This document shows positions 26,608 to 36,117 of a DNA stretch of 64,000 bases, in pieces; position 1 is the first letter of the stretch, and each line of letters opens with the position of its first letter. This DNA is from Acinetobacter harbinensis. Its GTDB lineage: Bacteria; Pseudomonadota; Gammaproteobacteria; Pseudomonadales; Moraxellaceae. The translations under genes were made by a program, and so were the position numbers. The stretch spans positions 1 through 64,000 of the forward strand of contig NZ_JXBK01000001.1 in NCBI RefSeq assembly GCF_000816495.1, written 5' to 3'. Under the pieces are notes generated by a model that saw only the letters and a list, made by a program, of their open reading frames with translations, was not told the DNA's origin and did not search any database.

Positions 26608-28647
26608 ATGACTTTAGAGCACGCAACCTTACCGGTTCCACAATTTGATCAGATTCAATTGCCGGATTTAAAACAACAGATTGAACAAGCCATTCAACAG
26701 GGACAGCATTTTTTAACGACCTTAACCGCAGTGCCGAGCAATTTTTCTGCGCAATTGACTTTACTAGATCAAGTCGATCAGCTGGAAAACAATATCAGTG
26801 AATGCTGGGGAATCTTATCGCATTTAAATGCGGTGATGAACAGCGCAGAAACACGTGAGCTACATCAGGCCTTACTGCCTGCGTTAAGTGAATATTATAC
26901 CCAGCTCGGTCAGCACACCCTGCTGTATCAAAGCTATCAACACATCCACGATGCCGCTGAATTTGCGACACTTTCTGCTGCACAGCAAAGTGCGATTAAA
27001 CTGGCTTTACGTGACTTTAAACTTTCGGGTGTGGCCCTAGAAGGCGCAGCCAAAACACGATATGCCGACATCTCTGCGCGCTTGTCTCAGCTGTCTTCAG
27101 ATTTTTCTAATCACGTGCTTGATGCCACCCAAGCGTACGTTAAACCGTTAAGCGACGCACAGCTGAAAGGATTACCCGCCAACAGTGTTGAGCTGCTGAA
27201 ACAATATGGTCAGCAGCATCAATTATCGCAAGCTGCGGCCACTTTAGATATTCCTGCCTATATGGCAATTATGACCTATGCCGATGATCGTGATGTACGT
27301 GCCGAGCTCTATAAAGCCTATACCACACGTGCTTCAGATCAATCTGAATATCCAGCCTTTGACAATAGTCAGGTGATGGAAGAAATCTTAAGCTTACGTC
27401 AAGAAATGGCGCAGCTGTTGGGTTTTAACAACTATGCCGAGTTATCACTGGCCAGTAAAATGGCACCGGATGTTGCCACGGTTGAGCAATTTTTAATTGA
27501 TTTGGCTGAGCATGCCCGCGTACCGGCAGAAAAAGAAGTGGCTGAACTTAAAGCCATTGCTTTGGCAGATGGAATTGGTGATTTACAACCATGGGACACG
27601 GGCTACTATTCAGAAAAACTCAAAGTTCAACAATACAATCTCTCGCAAGAAGCCTTAAAGCCGTATTTCCCTGCACCTAAAATTTTGCAAGGCTTGTTCA
27701 GTATTGTCAATCGTCTCTATGGCATCAATGTCGTAGAGCGCCAAGCACCGGTTTGGCAAAGCGATGTGCGTTATTTTGAACTTGAAGAACATGGCGTGGT
27801 GTTGGGTGGTTTTTACTTCGATCTATATGCACGTAGCGGTAAACGTGGTGGTGCATGGATGAGTGGCTTTCGCTCACGTATGCAAACGACGGCCGGTTTA
27901 CAAAAACCAATTTGCTATATGGTGTGTAACTTCACGCCCGCTGTGGGTACACAAGCTGCGCTGCTCAGCCATGATGAAGTGAATACCTTATTCCATGAAT
28001 TTGGACATGGCTTACACCATATGCTGACCGAAGTAGACAATATTTCTGTGGCTGGCACACATGGTGTGGCGTGGGATGCCGTTGAGCTACCTAGCCAATT
28101 TATGGAATTTTGGACGTGGGATATCGACAGTCTAAATTTACTCAGCGAGCATATTGAAACGCAGCAGCATTTACCGCCTGAATTACTACAATCATTATTG
28201 GATGCACGCTTCTTTCAGTCCGGTATGCAAAGCTTACGTCAAATTGAATTCGCCTTATTTGACTTGTCTATTCACAAACACAATCCGGCGCTCAATAGCC
28301 AACACATCCAAGCCACTTTAGATGAGATTCGTCAAAAATATGCGGTCATTGCCACAGCGCCGTATAACCGTTTCCAAAATAGCTTTAGCCACATTTTTGC
28401 AGGTGGTTATGCAGCGGGTTATTACTCATATAAATGGGCCGAAGTTTTGGCCAGTGATGCTTTTGATCGCTTTGAAAAAGAAGGCGTCTTTAATACCGCG
28501 GTCGGAAAAGAATTTCGTCAATTTATTCTAGCAGTTGGCGGAAAAGATACAGCACTTGATGCGTTTATCAATTTCCGTGGACGTGAGCCGAAAATAGATG
28601 CTTTATTACGCCATCAAGGTTGGACGGATGACCGCAAAAACCTTTAA
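26608..28647 (+). CDS. prlC: Oligopeptidase A (M3 family)
   Basis: A cytoplasmic zinc metallopeptidase that degrades short peptides, including cleaved signal peptides. The HEFGH zinc motif lies at 463-467 inside LFHEFGHGLHHM, and the C-terminal NRFQNSFSHIFAGGYAAGYYSY block is diagnostic of the M3 family (substrate-binding Tyr residues). Starting at the ATG at 26608 gives 679 aa, the standard length; the upstream frame adds 21 unconserved residues. yheV follows 37 bp downstream, the usual arrangement. Confidence 0.95.
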   Translation: MTLEHATLPVPQFDQIQLPDLKQQIEQAIQQGQHFLTTLTAVPSNFSAQLTLLDQVDQLENNISECWGILSHLNAVMNSAETRELHQALLPALSEYYTQLGQHTLLYQSYQHIHDAAEFATLSAAQQSAIKLALRDFKLSGVALEGAAKTRYADISARLSQLSSDFSNHVLDATQAYVKPLSDAQLKGLPANSVELLKQYGQQHQLSQAAATLDIPAYMAIMTYADDRDVRAELYKAYTTRASDQSEYPAFDNSQVMEEILSLRQEMAQLLGFNNYAELSLASKMAPDVATVEQFLIDLAEHARVPAEKEVAELKAIALADGIGDLQPWDTGYYSEKLKVQQYNLSQEALKPYFPAPKILQGLFSIVNRLYGINVVERQAPVWQSDVRYFELEEHGVVLGGFYFDLYARSGKRGGAWMSGFRSRMQTTAGLQKPICYMVCNFTPAVGTQAALLSHDEVNTLFHEFGHGLHHMLTEVDNISVAGTHGVAWDAVELPSQFMEFWTWDIDSLNLLSEHIETQQHLPPELLQSLLDARFFQSGMQSLRQIEFALFDLSIHKHNPALNSQHIQATLDEIRQKYAVIATAPYNRFQNSFSHIFAGGYAAGYYSYKWAEVLASDAFDRFEKEGVFNTAVGKEFRQFILAVGGKDTALDAFINFRGREPKIDALLRHQGWTDDRKNL

Positions 28648-28684
28648 AATACGGCTCTTAGATTGATCAGAGGATAAGCGTAAC

Positions 28685-28900
28685 ATGACTATTAAACGTC
28701 GTTTCATTGCAGGTGTTAAGTGTCCTAAATGTGCAGCGTTAGATCGTGTGGTCATGCTTACCTCTGGCGACGAGGAATGGATTGAATGTATCGAATGTGG
28801 CTATAGCGAAAATCGTCCAACCCACATCGATCCACCGCAAACGCCAGAAGTGGCCGATGAGATGGGTGTCATTCAATTTAAACCACGTCAGCCCAAATAA
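28685..28900 (+). CDS. yheV: YheV family zinc-ribbon protein
   Basis: A 71-residue YheV (DUF2387) protein. CPKC at residues 13-16 and CIEC at 35-38 form a four-cysteine metal site; the C-terminal tail is proline-rich. The family is of unknown function and commonly follows prlC, as it does here. It is probably cytoplasmic. The next gene begins 17 bp later, so the three genes are likely cotranscribed. Confidence 0.88.
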   Translation: MTIKRRFIAGVKCPKCAALDRVVMLTSGDEEWIECIECGYSENRPTHIDPPQTPEVADEMGVIQFKPRQPK

Positions 28901-28917
28901 CACAGGTTCAATGTAAA

Positions 28918-29337
28918 ATGTTAAATCAAAGAAATAGCCCAAAACTTTTGGTGGGTATTGCCGGCGGCTTAGTGCTGCTGATTGTCCTATTTTTGGCCTA
29001 TCAGTGGTTATTCTCAAGCAACCCTCAACCGGTAAAAGCGCCTGAAACAGCCGTATCAACCAAACCTGCCGTGATTGCTGAGCAACCAGCAGCCGAGTCT
29101 TTTATCGCTACCGATCCAGACACCATTCAATTGGTCAATGAAGATCTGCTTAACGCCGCTGTTCCACAGGATCAGTCCTTAGCCAAAGAAGAAGTGGCCA
29201 AATTAGAAGATATCCAAACCCAATTGAATGATCAACAGCAAATGTTGAGCACCCAACACAGCCAAGCCGATGAGCTGATTCGTTTAAAAGAAGAGCAAAT
29301 TCAATTGCTAGAAGCACAGCTTAAAGCTGCACCTTAA
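28918..29337 (+). CDS. Single-span membrane protein with coiled coil
   Basis: A 139-residue protein with an N-terminal transmembrane helix (about residues 10-30), a Pro/Ala/Thr-rich linker, and a C-terminal coiled coil (about 90-136) rich in Glu, Gln and Leu heptads. The topology suggests a periplasmic coiled coil anchored in the inner membrane. It lies 17 bp after yheV. I do not recognise the family and assign no function. Confidence 0.75.
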   Translation: MLNQRNSPKLLVGIAGGLVLLIVLFLAYQWLFSSNPQPVKAPETAVSTKPAVIAEQPAAESFIATDPDTIQLVNEDLLNAAVPQDQSLAKEEVAKLEDIQTQLNDQQQMLSTQHSQADELIRLKEEQIQLLEAQLKAAP

Positions 29338-29533
29338 TAATGCCCTAGCACTGTTAAGTCAATATCAATAAACATTGAGTGCCTATTTTTGAATGGATTG
29401 ATTCAGAATAACGGCACTATTTTTTTAAATTTTAGGCTTAAACGCAATGCCGATTAAAAGCACCTCAGCCAGTCGATCATAGCAATCTCACCGGTGAGGT
29501 GCAGTTTCAAATAAATATTGGCTCAGCTGAAAC

Positions 29534-31732
29534 TTAGGGATACCAAGCAAACATTTTAAAAATATACGGCGCATAGGTCACAATCAAAAGAGACGGCAAT
29601 AGCACCATAATCGGCAGTAACCAACGTTCATAACGATAATAAAACGTGTTGTATTGCAGTTTGGCTTCGGCATCGGCTGCGCGGACTTCGGCATCGCCAA
29701 CCGACATTCGGGTCAGCAAATGATTGAGTGCCACAGGCGGCGTCACATATCCCAATTCAAATGCAACCAAAACAATCATCCAAAAATGAATCGGATGAAT
29801 ACCATTTTCATAAGCCACCGGTGCAATGGTCGCTGCCACCAAAATAACCGCACCAAATGGATCGGTGGTCATGCCCACAATAGCCAAGAGCAAGGCAATG
29901 AAGGCCAGTGAAATATAAATATTGCCCAAGTGCGTCGGCAACAATTGTACGATGTCACTGCGCTCAATTAATCCTCCAACACTGGCAGACAATGCCATTA
30001 AAATAATTAATGCACCAATATGCCCCACCGTTTCTGCTGAAGCAAACCACAGTGCGCCGGAAAAACCACGGGTTTTCTCTGCTGCGTGTGGGGTGTGCTC
30101 ACGCATAAAATTTGATTGTTTTTCATGTTGTATGACCAATGCGGCATGCCGATCCGGCGGTGTCACAAAACGATCTCCCCACCACTTATCAAACATCATA
30201 TAAGCCAACAAGATAATCGGTAAAATGACCGGTGCAGTAAACTCATCCATCTTGGTGTCTAAACCATATTTATAAATGGCAATCACCACAGCAGTAATGA
30301 CGATATAGGGAATAACCGGAACAATGGCTTTAAGCATGCCCGGTACCGCAATTTTTGGCGAGTTAATGCGAAAACGTGTTTCAGCCAGATAAAGTGAAAT
30401 GCCTAAAAAGATAAAAGCCGTGAGCCAAAATACATAAATACCATGATTAAACAATTCATCTGAGGTGACATGACGACTGTCGAGCATGGAAATTAAAATG
30501 ACCAATAAACATGGACGAATCACCACCCCCAATGATCCAGACATGGCAGAAACTGCCAACGCGTATTGACGACGCGAACCGGAATTCCAGACTTCTTTAT
30601 AAATAATTGCGCCCGCGGCCACCACAAAAATTCCCGAAGCACCGGTATAGGCCGTTGGAATCGCCGCAGCAATTAAAATCAGCCAAGTTAAGGTTTCCGG
30701 TGCCAAGTTCCATGGGCGTAAAATACCTAAAAACAAATCCATAACACGTGTTTGGGTCAATAACATACCGGCCCAAATAAACAGCGCAAGATTTAAGAAA
30801 ATACCGGAGAATTCAACCAAAATGCCCAAGTAAATCCCTTGTCCCATTGGGTAATCCATGACAAAGGTAAATATAATACCGGTCAGCAAGGCCATATAAG
30901 CGTATAAAGGCACGCTGAGTAAGGCCAAGCCCAGTGTGCCTTTTGCTGCATCTACAACCCGCGGTGGCTTAAAAAACTGAAAGAGACTAATTAAGCTTAA
31001 CGTGATAAATAGAAAAATCCATAACCAATAAATGGTCAAGGTTTCATAGGTGGAAACCACCCCAGAATTGATCACCGAATGATATTGACTAAGCACAGAG
31101 CAGGCCAGCAAGCCATTTCCAAGCAACATAAAAAAGGCATAGACCCGATAATCTAGTCGACTGCTGGGTGCGCGCAAACCAATATGATGAAACTTTACCG
31201 AAGCAGTAATGGCCGCCACCACCACCATCAACAATAAAATAATGACGCGATTTTCAGTGCCGAATTTAAAAATCCCAAAGAATGAGGTTTCAAACGTACG
31301 ATAAGCTCTAACACTGGGGCGCTCATCCATATACTTCAGTGCTTTATCATAAAACTGATATTTTTCTTCACATTGTTGCTGTCCCGCCAACACAGAAGCG
31401 CGCACATCCGCAGCAGAAGTGGTGCCAAAAATATCGGCAAATTCATCTTTGGCATTGGCATTCATTTGCTGTTGCACTTGTGCATCGATATTGGGATGAC
31501 GATCACAACTGGGGCGGCTTGGTTCGGCGCGTAAAAAGGAATATTGCATCCCGACACTTTCATTGCCATACAAGCGCTCTCCAACACGCAGTAATTGGCC
31601 ATGAATCATCTCGCCCGTACCAATGATCAGCGTTAACAACAGCAGCAATAAAATAATGGAAGTTGAAATCCAAGTGGTCCATATATAGCGTAATAGACCG
31701 AGTCCTGATCTATTCTCTTGATTGTTTTGCAT
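29534..31732 (-). CDS. TRAP transporter fused/large permease (DctM-like)
   Basis: A 732-residue inner-membrane permease of the TRAP (tripartite ATP-independent periplasmic) family. Residues about 16-40 form a first helix, then a soluble extracytoplasmic stretch with several cysteines (about 45-165), then DctQ-like helices (about 165-275) and the DctM-like large module to the C terminus, with repeated glycine-rich helices such as ASGIFVVAAGAIIY and the C-terminal GYVTPPVALNHL signature. The fusion of small and large subunits explains the length. No DctP/TAXI solute-binding gene is adjacent. Substrate unknown. Confidence 0.85.
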   Translation of the reverse strand: MQNNQENRSGLGLLRYIWTTWISTSIILLLLLLTLIIGTGEMIHGQLLRVGERLYGNESVGMQYSFLRAEPSRPSCDRHPNIDAQVQQQMNANAKDEFADIFGTTSAADVRASVLAGQQQCEEKYQFYDKALKYMDERPSVRAYRTFETSFFGIFKFGTENRVIILLLMVVVAAITASVKFHHIGLRAPSSRLDYRVYAFFMLLGNGLLACSVLSQYHSVINSGVVSTYETLTIYWLWIFLFITLSLISLFQFFKPPRVVDAAKGTLGLALLSVPLYAYMALLTGIIFTFVMDYPMGQGIYLGILVEFSGIFLNLALFIWAGMLLTQTRVMDLFLGILRPWNLAPETLTWLILIAAAIPTAYTGASGIFVVAAGAIIYKEVWNSGSRRQYALAVSAMSGSLGVVIRPCLLVILISMLDSRHVTSDELFNHGIYVFWLTAFIFLGISLYLAETRFRINSPKIAVPGMLKAIVPVIPYIVITAVVIAIYKYGLDTKMDEFTAPVILPIILLAYMMFDKWWGDRFVTPPDRHAALVIQHEKQSNFMREHTPHAAEKTRGFSGALWFASAETVGHIGALIILMALSASVGGLIERSDIVQLLPTHLGNIYISLAFIALLLAIVGMTTDPFGAVILVAATIAPVAYENGIHPIHFWMIVLVAFELGYVTPPVALNHLLTRMSVGDAEVRAADAEAKLQYNTFYYRYERWLLPIMVLLPSLLIVTYAPYIFKMFAWYP

Positions 31733-31904
31733 GACGATCCTTATTTTTTATTTTGATTCTTGCAGCCCTTTCATTCAAACGCTGCTAATTTTTTTGAATA
31801 GAGAAATCCTTACGCTACTCAATTGCTTTATTCTTCGGCCTAAATGTGCATTAGTTATGCAAAAATAAAAATGACAATCTGTATTTTCTTTGGTGTTTTA
31901 AAAG

Positions 31905-32486
31905 TCAATCTGCTGTGCTTTCAAAAAAGTATTCCCATAAAATATAAATCAGCGCAATTAGCACCCCACCAATCACACCCAACAAATGCGCTTCGACCAA
32001 GACCGGACTACCAATTAATTCTGCTGTACCTACACTGCCAATCGTATTTTCCCAAATTAATTTCGCCAAGATTAACAACAACACCAATGCGGCAAAATGA
32101 CGCTCTTTTTTATACAACAAATGCACACAAGCCACAGTGACATAAGCACCGTGCAAAACCCCTGAGAGTCCGGCATAAGCTTCTATATCAGGGAAAAAAT
32201 AATAAAAACTTAAACTAATAAAGACCGGCAGTAAAAATAGTAGCGCAACAAAATGCCAAATTTTTACCCGTGGAAAAATGAAAGGTAAACATGCAAAGGC
32301 CAGCATATTCAATAGATAATGAATCCATCCCACATGTACCCAATGGCCCGTCCACAAGCGCCAAAACTCATGTAACAAACTGGCTTGCCAATAAATAAAT
32401 ACATCTGGAAAGACTTGAAGACATGCAGAAAATGACATCACAATGGCAATAAAAATCACTTTGTGTAGCATAAATTGGTCTTGCAT
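31905..32486 (-). CDS. rrtA: Rhombosortase
   Basis: A rhomboid-family intramembrane serine protease of the rhombosortase type, which processes GlyGly-CTERM proteins before their release by type II secretion. The catalytic serine is S108 in GLSGVLHG and the catalytic histidine H167 in EAHLLG; H48, H51, H56 and N60 form the expected HW-x-H-x(4)-H-x(3)-N block. Five or six membrane spans are visible. I choose the ATG at 32486, preceded by GAAGGAGG at optimal spacing, over upstream in-frame starts. It sits between the TatT-like and TRAP genes, same strand. Confidence 0.82.
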   Translation of the reverse strand: MQDQFMLHKVIFIAIVMSFSACLQVFPDVFIYWQASLLHEFWRLWTGHWVHVGWIHYLLNMLAFACLPFIFPRVKIWHFVALLFLLPVFISLSFYYFFPDIEAYAGLSGVLHGAYVTVACVHLLYKKERHFAALVLLLILAKLIWENTIGSVGTAELIGSPVLVEAHLLGVIGGVLIALIYILWEYFFESTAD

Positions 32487-32567
32487 AAGCATGCCTCCTT
32501 CAAAATACTGAAGCACAAATCAATGCTGCTCAGCAGATAGATAAAACTCGGCTCAAAATAAATGTCG

Positions 32568-33620
32568 TTAAGAAGCAGCGCCGGCCTCAACACTAAACAG
32601 CTCATCTAATTCTGCGGGATTTTGTTTTTCATCCCAAAAATGCTGCATCCCATCTTCGCTGGCACGTATACCGGTATGCTCAGTCCAATAACGATCTGAA
32701 ATACCCTGTACCATATTTTGCGCCATACTATCCAGCAGCTTGAATTGTGGATTAACCGGTTTTTCCTCTGAGCGCGCAGCGGCAAATTGTTTTAAAGCAT
32801 CTCGAATTTTGGCATCATCGCCACTGGCTTGAGCAGCCACCGCATATAGTGCATGTGACAAGCGCACGCCTTTTTGCTCACCCAATGCAACCGATTGCTT
32901 CAAGGTCTGATAGGCATCAGGCTTACCCTCACCTGCACCCGGCAATAAAGTCCAAATCAACGCGCGTGTTGCATTCGGTACGCCCCAAAATTTGGCATTG
33001 TCTACACAGCTCATGCCACGCTCAACCACTGCAGCGATATCTTTAGGCACTTGAACAGCGCCACCCGAGTGAATATCGTTGGTCATGGCTTGTAATCCGC
33101 TCAGCATGCCCATTAGGTATACAGTTTGATCTAGGTCACTTTTCATTTTGGGGCAACCCTCACCCAATTTTTTATTGTATTTGGCTTGCCAACGATTTTC
33201 TAACAACTGATAACCAGCATATTGACGCTGCGCAGCAACGGCGGCCCAGCGTTTTTGGGCAATACGCGCATCTTGCGCCTCAGACACTTGACCCGCTTTG
33301 GAGGCACGCAAATAGCGCAGTTCAGATTCCAATGCCTGATTTTCTGCACAAATACCAGCAGATGCATATAAAAGTACGGCCACACGCGTTGGGTCTGCCC
33401 CCATATATTGGGTCGACATAATCGCAGGGGTTAAAGCACTGCCAGAATTACATGCCATATCGGCATCATCCATGGCTAAAATAGGCGGAACTATATGTTT
33501 TTCACTAAAACCCAGTGCAACGTTTGCCCCCGTTCTAACCACTTGAGAACATCCTGACAAGACTGAACTGCTCACCACAATCATCGCCACACCTTGGCAT
33601 ATTTTTTGGACTTTCGACAT
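32568..33620 (-). CDS. TatT-like lipoprotein (TRAP-associated family)
   Basis: A 350-residue lipoprotein with a signal peptide ending in the lipobox LSGC, Cys24 being the lipidated residue. The start at 33620 is preceded by an AGG-rich ribosome site. The mature part is helical, with a DD-x-DMACNSGSALTPAI block, a DPTRVAVLLYASAG block and an ELRYLRA block, which recall the TatT TRAP-associated lipoprotein family. That identification rests on pattern memory and on the TRAP permease two genes downstream. It is the first gene of this minus-strand trio. Confidence 0.6.
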   Translation of the reverse strand: MSKVQKICQGVAMIVVSSSVLSGCSQVVRTGANVALGFSEKHIVPPILAMDDADMACNSGSALTPAIMSTQYMGADPTRVAVLLYASAGICAENQALESELRYLRASKAGQVSEAQDARIAQKRWAAVAAQRQYAGYQLLENRWQAKYNKKLGEGCPKMKSDLDQTVYLMGMLSGLQAMTNDIHSGGAVQVPKDIAAVVERGMSCVDNAKFWGVPNATRALIWTLLPGAGEGKPDAYQTLKQSVALGEQKGVRLSHALYAVAAQASGDDAKIRDALKQFAAARSEEKPVNPQFKLLDSMAQNMVQGISDRYWTEHTGIRASEDGMQHFWDEKQNPAELDELFSVEAGAAS

Positions 33621-34070
33621 TTTCCTGTCCTCTATAATTTTATTTATGTCCATCGCAACCCAACATATCAGATGCGAAATTTGAATAAAAGAGTATTTAC
33701 TCTAATTTTCCGCACTACTGTGCCAGTAAAATTATGCAGATCAATTGGCCGAATTAAAGCCAGTGCCCGCATTTAAGCGAAAAGTCTAGTGAGCCTAAGG
33801 CCAGAAAGGGTCTGAAAAATTAAAAATCGGATCAACCCTCACAATGTAGTGATGGATTTTTTATGCTACTGCTGAGCATTTGCTATGAGCGTAAGCGTTT
33901 TTATAAAAATATAACAGCTGTATGTCAGCCTGATCATCGACGCCATAGCGCCTTGAAATATCTAAACATCAATGGCTGTAACTTATTCATGAGCAAGAAA
34001 AGAATTGAAAGGCTCATCAAAGATCAAAGGTGAACTTTGCATTTTATCCGCGATAGGCATGAATTGAGAA
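33621..34070. other. Intergenic region
   Basis: 450 bp without a gene I can support. A 56-codon plus-strand frame (33863-34033) is open but lacks a ribosome site. The promoter of the TatT-like gene should lie in the left part. Confidence 0.5.
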
Positions 34071-34463
34071 TTAAAACACATGGGCGAGATTTTTTAACCC
34101 TTTCCACTGTAATACCGACAATTGATCCCGCCAAATAAGCACAGGTTTATGCTGAGCAGCGTCAAAGTAAATCACCATATAAACTTGATGATCAATAATA
34201 TGACGCATACTGACTTGTACAACCTGTGCAGAATTGGAGTGTAAAAGTGACCATTGTTGCTGATCTAAATATTCAAAACTCTGTACCCACGGTTGCCTTA
34301 AACGATAAATCAAGGCCATTACCGCCAATACAGAGAATAACAGCCATAACCCGAGTGATAGCAATTGCTGCAACACTCCGATTAACACAATCAGCATAAT
34401 CAACTGAAACAGTACAGCCAGACGACTGCGTTTCAGCTGAAAGCAGCGCTTAGCCATGTACAT
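34071..34463 (-). CDS. YgfX/CptA-like membrane protein
   Basis: A 130-residue protein with a short basic N terminus, two adjacent transmembrane helices (about 16-52) and a C-terminal cytoplasmic beta domain (QQQWSLLHSN, KPVLIWRDQLS). This organisation and the position directly after sdhE match YgfX (CptA). In E. coli YgfX was described as a toxin affecting FtsZ and MreB with SdhE as neighbour, though that role is debated. The start overlaps the end of sdhE, indicating translational coupling; the second Met (34457) is an alternative. Confidence 0.75.
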   Translation of the reverse strand: MYMAKRCFQLKRSRLAVLFQLIMLIVLIGVLQQLLSLGLWLLFSVLAVMALIYRLRQPWVQSFEYLDQQQWSLLHSNSAQVVQVSMRHIIDHQVYMVIYFDAAQHKPVLIWRDQLSVLQWKGLKNLAHVF

Positions 34464-34707
34464 AATGCTTAAGTTTGAGAATTAATTGTTTGATCTCTGG
34501 GCGTGGCGGTTCAGACACTTCCATAAACCAATCCAGTAGATCTGGATCTTCTTGCTCTACCAATTCAGCAAAAGTTTGTTTTTCTGCGTTGTCAGCCTGT
34601 AAATAATAATTTTTTACATAGGGATCAAAATAGATGTCTATTTCTTTTAAACCGCGGCGCGCACGATAAATCACTTTGCGTTCTTCCAAGCTTATTTCTT
34701 CGCTCAT
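34450..34707 (-). CDS. sdhE: FAD assembly factor SdhE
   Basis: SdhE promotes covalent flavinylation of succinate dehydrogenase and fumarate reductase flavoproteins. The 85-aa sequence holds the essential RGxxE motif (R18, G19, E22, in RARRGLKEID) and the DLLDWFM block of the small five-helix fold. The ATG at 34707 is chosen because GGGGA precedes it; the upstream in-frame extension is not conserved. It overlaps the YgfX-like gene, forming a two-gene operon. Confidence 0.9.
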   Translation of the reverse strand: MSEEISLEERKVIYRARRGLKEIDIYFDPYVKNYYLQADNAEKQTFAELVEQEDPDLLDWFMEVSEPPRPEIKQLILKLKHYVHG

Positions 34708-34895
34708 AGCATTCCCCGTAGTGTGCAAAATTTTGCTTAGTTTACCCTATCATTCGCGCAGGTTTCGAGCCATTTGCAGCAATTGACCAAATTCATCATT
34801 TCATCTTTCGATTATGAGCATTCATCCCCTTGTGATCAGCACAGCGATCTTCTACTTTGAATAGAACAATAATTTAATTTGGGAATACAATAAAA

Positions 34896-36068
34896 ATGTC
34901 ATCTGCTGCGATTCGCCCCTTAGCCAACATGTTACCGCGCAATCTATTTGATGCAGAACATGATGCATTTCGTGAAACTGTGCGTAAATTTTACGAAAAA
35001 GAAGTCATACCCAATACACAGAAATATGAGTTACAACAGCATGTCGATCGTGATCTGTGGAATAAGGCCGGCGCCATGGGATTACTCTGTGCCAGCATGC
35101 CCGAACAATATGGCGGCTCAGGTGTAGATCGTCTTTACAGTATGATTTTGATTGAAGAACAGGCCTATGCTATGGATTCGTCCACCGGCTTTTCTTTACA
35201 TTCTGATATTGTCGCCAATTACATCAATAACTTTGGCAATGAACAACAAAAAGCCACTTGGCTGCCGAAAATGGCCACTGGTGAAATCGTCACCGCCATT
35301 GCCATGACAGAACCGGGCACAGGTTCTGATTTACAAGCAATTAAAACCACAGCACAACAACAGGGCGATGAGTATCTGATTAATGGCGCTAAAACTTTTA
35401 TTACCAATGGCTACTTATGTGATTTGGTGATTGTGGTGTGTAAAACTGGTGACAGTGAAAAAGGCTCGGCCAATTTATCCTTACTGCTGGTCGAAGCGAA
35501 CCGAGCCGGTTTTAGCAAAGGTAAACCATTGAATAAGATTGGCATGAAAGGACAAGACACCTGTGAACTATTCTTTGATGATGTCCGCGTGCCAAAAGAG
35601 AATTTACTCGGCCTCGAAGGCATGGGTTTTATGATGCTGATGAAAGAATTGGCATGGGAACGCTTAATTGTAGCGATTATCTGTCAAGCGGGAGCAGAAG
35701 CTGCATTTGCGCATACGGTGCAATACACCAAACAGCGTAAAGCCTTTGGTAAGAGTATCAGTGCCTTTCAAAACACACGCTTTAAACTGGCTGAACTGCG
35801 CAGTGAGATTGACTTCTGCCGTGCTTATTTAGACCGTTGCATGCAATTACAACTTGAAGAGCAATTGGGCATTGATGCTGCGGCAGCAGCAAAGTATAAA
35901 ATTTCTGAGATGTTTTCCAAAGTGGTAGATGAATGCCTACAACTACATGGCGGCTATGGCTATATGATGGAATACCCGATTGCACGTGCTTATATTGATA
36001 ATCGCGCCAATCGTATCTATGCCGGCACCAATGAGATTATGAAAGAGTTAATTGCACGTTCACTATAA
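34896..36068 (+). CDS. Acyl-CoA dehydrogenase
   Basis: A 390-residue FAD-dependent enzyme that introduces the alpha-beta double bond into an acyl-CoA. The family signatures AMTEPGTGSDLQAIKTTA (residues 130-147 region), FITNGYLCDLVIVV and the C-terminal QLHGGYGYMMEYPIARAYID block are present. The C-terminal catalytic Glu region is seen as YAGTNEIMKELI. Length and motifs fit long-chain or branched-chain members; the exact substrate is uncertain. It converges on almA across a shared terminator. Confidence 0.92.
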   Translation: MSSAAIRPLANMLPRNLFDAEHDAFRETVRKFYEKEVIPNTQKYELQQHVDRDLWNKAGAMGLLCASMPEQYGGSGVDRLYSMILIEEQAYAMDSSTGFSLHSDIVANYINNFGNEQQKATWLPKMATGEIVTAIAMTEPGTGSDLQAIKTTAQQQGDEYLINGAKTFITNGYLCDLVIVVCKTGDSEKGSANLSLLLVEANRAGFSKGKPLNKIGMKGQDTCELFFDDVRVPKENLLGLEGMGFMMLMKELAWERLIVAIICQAGAEAAFAHTVQYTKQRKAFGKSISAFQNTRFKLAELRSEIDFCRAYLDRCMQLQLEEQLGIDAAAAAKYKISEMFSKVVDECLQLHGGYGYMMEYPIARAYIDNRANRIYAGTNEIMKELIARSL

Positions 36069-36073
36069 AAAGC

Positions 36074-36111
36074 GTGCATAAAAAAGGAGCATACGCTCCT
36101 TTTTTATGCAC
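36074..36111. terminator. Bidirectional terminator between acd and almA
   Basis: GTGCATAAAAAAGGAGC and GCTCCTTTTTTATGCAC form a perfect 17-bp inverted repeat with a four-base loop, with A and T runs within the arms. It lies between two convergent genes. Confidence 0.88.
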
Positions 36112-36117
36112 TTGTAA

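Noticed and set aside
33863-34033. A 56-codon plus-strand frame with an HRRHSAL stretch recalling IS3-type transposase ends
   Set aside because: There is no ribosome site, the rest of the peptide does not follow a transposase pattern, and no inverted or target repeats flank it. The likeness is probably chance.
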